A DNA stretch of 64,000 nt, taken from positions 1 through 64,000 of the forward strand of contig CAKRCS010000007.1 in assembly GCA_934307695.1 (NCBI GenBank), written 5' to 3'. Under the pieces are notes generated by a model. It was not told the origin of the DNA. It did not search any database and saw only the letters and a program-made list of their open reading frames with translations. Every line of letters starts with the position of its first letter. Position 1 is the first letter of the stretch. The translations under genes and the position numbers were made by a program. This DNA comes from an uncultured Agathobacter sp. (GTDB lineage: Bacteria; Bacillota; Clostridia; Lachnospirales; Lachnospiraceae). Positions 60,386-64,000 of this stretch are shown one piece after another.

Positions 60386-60698
60386 GATTAGGGTGTCAAA
60401 AGGTGGTTCAAAACTTAATGGCTGGCAAATTGCACAAAGCTGAACCTTTTTTGTGACTTTGGGAGAAAATTAGTAAATCTTAATCTGCCTGTCAATGCAT
60501 AGTGGTTTGCTGCCAAGGACGGCAGCAAAAGTCTTAACGCCCCATGGACGGGGCGTTTAAGGCGTACACGTTCCTCTGATACAACCTAACTCAGGCAGAC
60601 TTAGATTTTCTTATTTTCGGACATCGGAGCAAAACAAGGTTCAGCTTTGCGCAATTTGCCAATCAAAAAATGTAAAACCACCTTTTGACACCCTAATC
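60386..60698. mobile_element. 313-bp MITE-like element with 7-bp target duplication
   Basis: A 23-bp perfect terminal inverted repeat starts GATTAGGGTGTCAAA at 60386 and is mirrored at 60676-60698. CTTATAA occurs directly before (60379-60385) and after (60699-60705), a 7-bp target site duplication. Further inverted segments continue inward (GGCAAATTGC with GCAATTTGCC, AGCTGAACCTT with AAGGTTCAGCT), and the centre has two hairpins, TTGCTGCC/GGCAGCAA and AACGCCCC/GGGGCGTT. No protein is encoded. It occupies most of the 450-bp gap before the sigma factor gene. Confidence 0.85.
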
Positions 60699-60796
60699 CT
60701 TATAAGAAATTTCTTTTCCTTGGAAGAGTAAACCCCTAACTTTTTGTGTAGTAGAGTTGTTATATTATGTAGAAAACAGAGGAGGAGAGTGTGTGA

Positions 60797-61336
60797 ATGG
60801 AATACAAAACAGATTCCTTGCTGGTACACATGGCAAGAGCAGGAGATGAAGCTGCGTGTGAGATGCTGGTAAAAAAATATTACCCAAGTATATACCAATA
60901 CTGTTTGCTGCATATTTATGATTCTTATGAAGCGGAGGATTTGACACAAGAAGTATTTACATGCTTCTTTTCCAATTTATATAGATATAAAGAATATGGA
61001 AAAGCCAGGAATTATCTTTATACCATTGCTGGAAATACCATTAAAAATTATTACAAAAAGAAAAAGGATATTCCATCAGAGGAGCTGCCAGATTCCGGGA
61101 GCAGCAGTGAAAGCAACATAGAAGAGATCGGAGACCGCTTCGCGATTGAGCAGGCAGTGAGAAAACTGCCGGAAGAAATTAGGGAAACGGCAGTTTTATA
61201 TTTTTTTCAGGAATTAAAACAAAGAGAAATTGCAGAACTGCTTCACATCAAACTTTCACTGGTAAAATACCGGATAGGAAGAGCAAAAGAACTTTTAATG
61301 AAAGAGCTGGAGGTGAAAAAATATGAGGAATTATAA
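60797..61336 (+). CDS. ECF-type sigma factor
   Basis: A 179-residue sigma-70-family factor: region 2 (LVKKYYPSIYQYCLLHIYDSYEAEDLTQEVFTCFF) and region 4 (RKLPEEIRETAVLYFFQELKQREIAELLHIKLSLVKYRIGRAKELL). Its stop overlaps the next gene, a membrane protein that could hold it at the membrane. AT-rich operon with an ABC transporter, an arrangement common for envelope-stress or peptide-antibiotic responses. Confidence 0.93.
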   Translation: MEYKTDSLLVHMARAGDEAACEMLVKKYYPSIYQYCLLHIYDSYEAEDLTQEVFTCFFSNLYRYKEYGKARNYLYTIAGNTIKNYYKKKKDIPSEELPDSGSSSESNIEEIGDRFAIEQAVRKLPEEIRETAVLYFFQELKQREIAELLHIKLSLVKYRIGRAKELLMKELEVKKYEEL

Positions 61337-62102
61337 GCAACAGATACAGGAATATAAGAATGTGATCGAAGAAACGTATGTAAGACCAGAAGCTGAGGAC
61401 AGGACAATAAAAGCATGTCAGAATATTTTGACCGAGACCGTTCTATTGGGACAAGCGCATAGAACAACTTACTTTGAATTTTTATATGAGCAGGCAAAAT
61501 TCATAAAAAAAAGATGGTGGATTTTACAAGGGGGTGTTCTTTTGCTCCTGTGGTTCTGGTTAAGCAATTATACCTCGGATATAAAGGATATGACGAGAAT
61601 TATGGGAATATTTGCTACAATATTTGTGGTTCTGGTTATTCCGGAAATCTGGAAAAACAGAAGGAATGGCGCGGTTGAGATTGAACAGGCGTCTTATTAC
61701 ACCCTACGCCAGATTTGTGCAGCAAGAATGCTAATGTTTGGGACAGTGGATTTGTTGATTGTTATGGGATTTTTTGTAATTGCATATCAGACAACAATAC
61801 TCTCCCTAAATGATTTAGTGATCAATTTTTTACTTCCAGTAAATGTTTCTTGCTGTATATGCTTTCGTTTGCTATATAGCAGATGGGAAAAATCAGAATA
61901 TATAGCAGTGCTTTCCTGCCTGATATGGGTTGGCGTTTGGATGATGATTGTTACAAATGATGCTATTTATCAGAAAATTGTAACTCCGGTGTGGGTAGCG
62001 CTGCTGCTGTTGACTTTTGCATACTTTGTTTTCTGTATGCAGAAGTCGCTGGCATTTGACGAAAAAACTTTGGAGGACTACATATATGGAATTAGAATTT
62101 AA
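61323..62102 (+). CDS. membrane protein, possible anti-sigma factor
   Basis: A 259-residue protein with a charged cytosolic N-terminus of about 60 residues and five or six membrane segments (first at about 66-83). It overlaps the sigma gene by 14 bases and the ABC ATPase gene by 17. Position suggests either a membrane-bound anti-sigma factor or a transporter component. No zinc anti-sigma HxxxCxxC motif is present. Not assigned to a family. Confidence 0.75.
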   Translation: MRNYKQQIQEYKNVIEETYVRPEAEDRTIKACQNILTETVLLGQAHRTTYFEFLYEQAKFIKKRWWILQGGVLLLLWFWLSNYTSDIKDMTRIMGIFATIFVVLVIPEIWKNRRNGAVEIEQASYYTLRQICAARMLMFGTVDLLIVMGFFVIAYQTTILSLNDLVINFLLPVNVSCCICFRLLYSRWEKSEYIAVLSCLIWVGVWMMIVTNDAIYQKIVTPVWVALLLLTFAYFVFCMQKSLAFDEKTLEDYIYGIRI

Positions 62103-62970
62103 AAATGTAACAAAGCAATACGGAAAAGTAAATGCTGTTAATAAAGTAAATTGTGTTATGGGAAAGGGAATTTATGGACTGCTTGGAGTAAACGGAGCAG
62201 GGAAAACCACATTGATGAGGATGCTTTGTACGATTGTCCAACCCTCGCAAGGACAAATCTTATGGGAAGGTAAGGATATATGGAAGCTAGGGGGGAAGTA
62301 CCGGGAAATCCTGGGATATTTACCACAGGATTTTGGATACTATCCGGATTTGACCGTATATGATTATATGATGTATATTTCTTCTATAAAAGGATTAAAA
62401 ATTCCGTTTGCCAGAAAAAAAGTAGAGCAATTATTGAGGCAGGTGGGAATGGAAAAATTCGGTAAAAGAAAAATGAAGAATTTGTCCGGCGGAATGGTCA
62501 GACGTGTGGGAATCGCACAGGCTATGCTAAATGATCCGAAAATTCTTGTCCTGGACGAGCCGACAGCGGGTTTGGATCCAAATGAAAGAATACGTTTCCG
62601 TAATCTGATCAGTGAATTGTCGGAAGAACGCTTGGTGCTTTTATCCACACATATCGTATCGGATGTTGAGTATATTGCGAATAACATTCTGTTGATGAAG
62701 GATGGAGAGCTTTTTTATACGGGAACGGCGGAAAGCCTATTGTCATCCATGAAAGAAAAGGTATGGCAATGTAATGTGCCGAGAAATATGGTGGAGAAGT
62801 ATGCGAAAGAATATTTAGTCGGAAATATAAAGACAACAGAAAAAGGAGCAGAGCTTAGAATTATTTCCAGGGGAAAGCCAACGGAGGACGCAGTATCGGT
62901 AGAAAAAAATCTGGAAGATGCATTTTTGCTTTATTTTGGAGAAAAGTCGGAGGAAAAATGTGATGCTTAA
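62086..62970 (+). CDS. ABC transporter ATP-binding protein
   Basis: ATG 62086 after GGAGG. A 294-residue ATPase of the CcmA/drug-export type: Walker A GVNGAGKTT near residue 36, signature LSGGMVRRVGIAQAM, Walker B ILVLDEPTAGLDP, switch histidine in LLSTHIVSDVEYI. The C-terminal 80 residues are the extension seen in ABC-2 systems. The partner permease follows with an overlap of eight bases. Confidence 0.93.
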   Translation: MELEFKNVTKQYGKVNAVNKVNCVMGKGIYGLLGVNGAGKTTLMRMLCTIVQPSQGQILWEGKDIWKLGGKYREILGYLPQDFGYYPDLTVYDYMMYISSIKGLKIPFARKKVEQLLRQVGMEKFGKRKMKNLSGGMVRRVGIAQAMLNDPKILVLDEPTAGLDPNERIRFRNLISELSEERLVLLSTHIVSDVEYIANNILLMKDGELFYTGTAESLLSSMKEKVWQCNVPRNMVEKYAKEYLVGNIKTTEKGAELRIISRGKPTEDAVSVEKNLEDAFLLYFGEKSEEKCDA

Positions 62971-64000
62971 ATTAGAACTGAAACGAATTTTTTCAAAGAG
63001 AATTAATCTGTTTGCGATTGGATTGGCAATGATACTTGCTGTCATTTTTAGCGGATTTGCAGTTACAAGTAATCGTTATGTAGATGAGAGTGGAAATGTT
63101 AGTACCGGGATTACGGCAACGCGAAAACTTACAGATAACAGGCGTGCATGGAAAGGAACATTGACAGAGAATAAGCTTGGAGAAGCTATAGAACAAAGCA
63201 AAAATGCAATGGCGCAATCTTTGGAGGAAGAAGATGCAAATTATGGAACGACATTGCAGCCAATAGAGGATATTAGAGACTTTATGATATCGGTACTGAC
63301 ACTGGATTCAGAATACGACCAAAGTGTTTTGGATCAGATGACAGAAGAAGATGTACAAGCTTTCTATGACACCTATCATAAAAATATGCAAAAGATGGCA
63401 GCTGAATATGGAAAGACCTCTGTTCAGAAAAAATATTTGGAAAAGAAATATAATGAAATAAAATTACCGGTTGAATACGAGGCGTATGGTTCATGGGATA
63501 CCATGATTATGTATGCAGAGACATATTCGATTATTCTGGCAATCATAGTTGGATTTATCTGTGCCGGAATATTTGCAGACGATTTCCAGACAAAAGCAGA
63601 CGCAGTATTTTTTTCTACGAAATATGGGCGTACAAAAGCTGTTAAAACAAAAATACTGGCAGGAATAATTACGACAGTTGTGATATATTGTGCAGGGATG
63701 ATCCTGCTTAGCGTGATTTGTTTTGGGATTATGGGAATCAGTGGCATAAATACGCCATACCAGATATCCCAGGCATATAGTATTTACATTATGTCATACG
63801 GGCAATATTATTTGCTGACAGTTATATGTGGATTTATAGCCAGTCTGCTGGCTGCTTCATCATCTATGCTGGTATCAGCTAAAATGCATACAATTAGTGT
63901 CGCTGTCTGCATCCCATTTTTCCTATATTGCCTATTACCATTTATAGGACGGGCACTTTCTGGCTATGCAATGATTTTCAATTTGATACCAACAGTTTTA
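62963..64000 (+). CDS. ABC-2-type permease, 3' end outside window
   Basis: ATG 62963 (GTG 62960 is possible) follows GGAGG and overlaps the ATPase stop. The 346 residues seen have a first membrane helix at about 14-33, a large external domain of roughly 155 residues rich in Asp/Glu/Tyr, then at least four more membrane segments from about 190. This is the layout of ABC-2 exporters of the lantibiotic-immunity type. The stop lies beyond base 64000. Confidence 0.85.
   Translation, partial: MLKLELKRIFSKRINLFAIGLAMILAVIFSGFAVTSNRYVDESGNVSTGITATRKLTDNRRAWKGTLTENKLGEAIEQSKNAMAQSLEEEDANYGTTLQPIEDIRDFMISVLTLDSEYDQSVLDQMTEEDVQAFYDTYHKNMQKMAAEYGKTSVQKKYLEKKYNEIKLPVEYEAYGSWDTMIMYAETYSIILAIIVGFICAGIFADDFQTKADAVFFSTKYGRTKAVKTKILAGIITTVVIYCAGMILLSVICFGIMGISGINTPYQISQAYSIYIMSYGQYYLLTVICGFIASLLAASSSMLVSAKMHTISVAVCIPFFLYCLLPFIGRALSGYAMIFNLIPTVL

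Overview
The window looks like a chromosomal segment of a gut-type anaerobic Firmicute, most likely a Lachnospiraceae member. This rests on gene content (hydroxylamine reductase with a four-cysteine N-terminal cluster, YczE-like/cytidylate-kinase-like proteins, DUF6033 and DUF6796 family proteins, a GH127 arabinofuranosidase), on strong AGGAGG-type ribosome binding sites, and on a mosaic of roughly 50% GC core genes with clearly AT-richer accessory islands. No rRNA, tRNA or CRISPR array was seen.

Layout. 1-4.3 kb is an AT-rich island: tail of an AraC regulator, an IS30-like transposase stub, small zinc-ribbon proteins, an HTH protein with a von Willebrand A protein, a decayed Fic gene with heptapeptide repeats, and an XRE/nucleotidyltransferase pair resembling a toxin-antitoxin system. 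4.3-7.5 kb holds a ThuA-like/sugar isomerase pair and an XRE gene convergent with an AAA ATPase. 7.7-10.1 kb has pgi and a YgjP-like metallopeptidase. 10.2-23.5 kb is a large catabolic cluster under an FCD-type GntR regulator: RocB-like M20 peptidase, iron alcohol dehydrogenase, class III aminotransferase, AEC transporter, an LDH-like dehydrogenase bracketed by two copies of a fold-back repeat, a DDAH-like amidinohydrolase, a cytidylate-kinase-like protein, an amino-acid ABC importer and a D-2-hydroxyacid dehydrogenase. GTATAC operators stand at both control regions of the cluster, and each control region is followed by a short hairpin terminator in the leader.

23.7-33 kb carries a lipoprotein phosphoesterase, a YbhN-like flippase, an HD hydrolase, enolase with a folded leader, a MarR unit, and a BlaI/M56 signalling pair. 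33-48 kb contains two Lachnospiraceae-type proteins of unknown function, a TetR-controlled heterodimeric ABC exporter, a PLC-like protein, an MFS transporter, a UvrA2-like ATPase and a divergent LysR/aldo-keto reductase pair. 48-56.6 kb mixes a flavin reductase, HigBA-ImmA toxin-antitoxin, hcp with a divergent Crp/Fnr regulator, a truncated MATE gene and an AraC gene. 56.7-59.7 kb has GH127, small proteins and acylphosphatase. 59.8-64 kb is AT-rich: a ParE-type toxin-antitoxin, a 313-bp MITE-like element, and an ECF sigma/membrane protein/ABC transporter operon cut by the window end.

The most unusual content is repetitive and regulatory. There is a roughly 450-bp fold-back element in three copies, whose outermost arms differ between copies but pair within each copy. 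There is a second MITE with a 7-bp target duplication, a family of hairpin repeats placed exactly at stop codons, a shared promoter-operator-terminator design in the GntR regulon, and a possible three-way-junction RNA before enolase. All functional statements come from reading the sequence; no database search was run.
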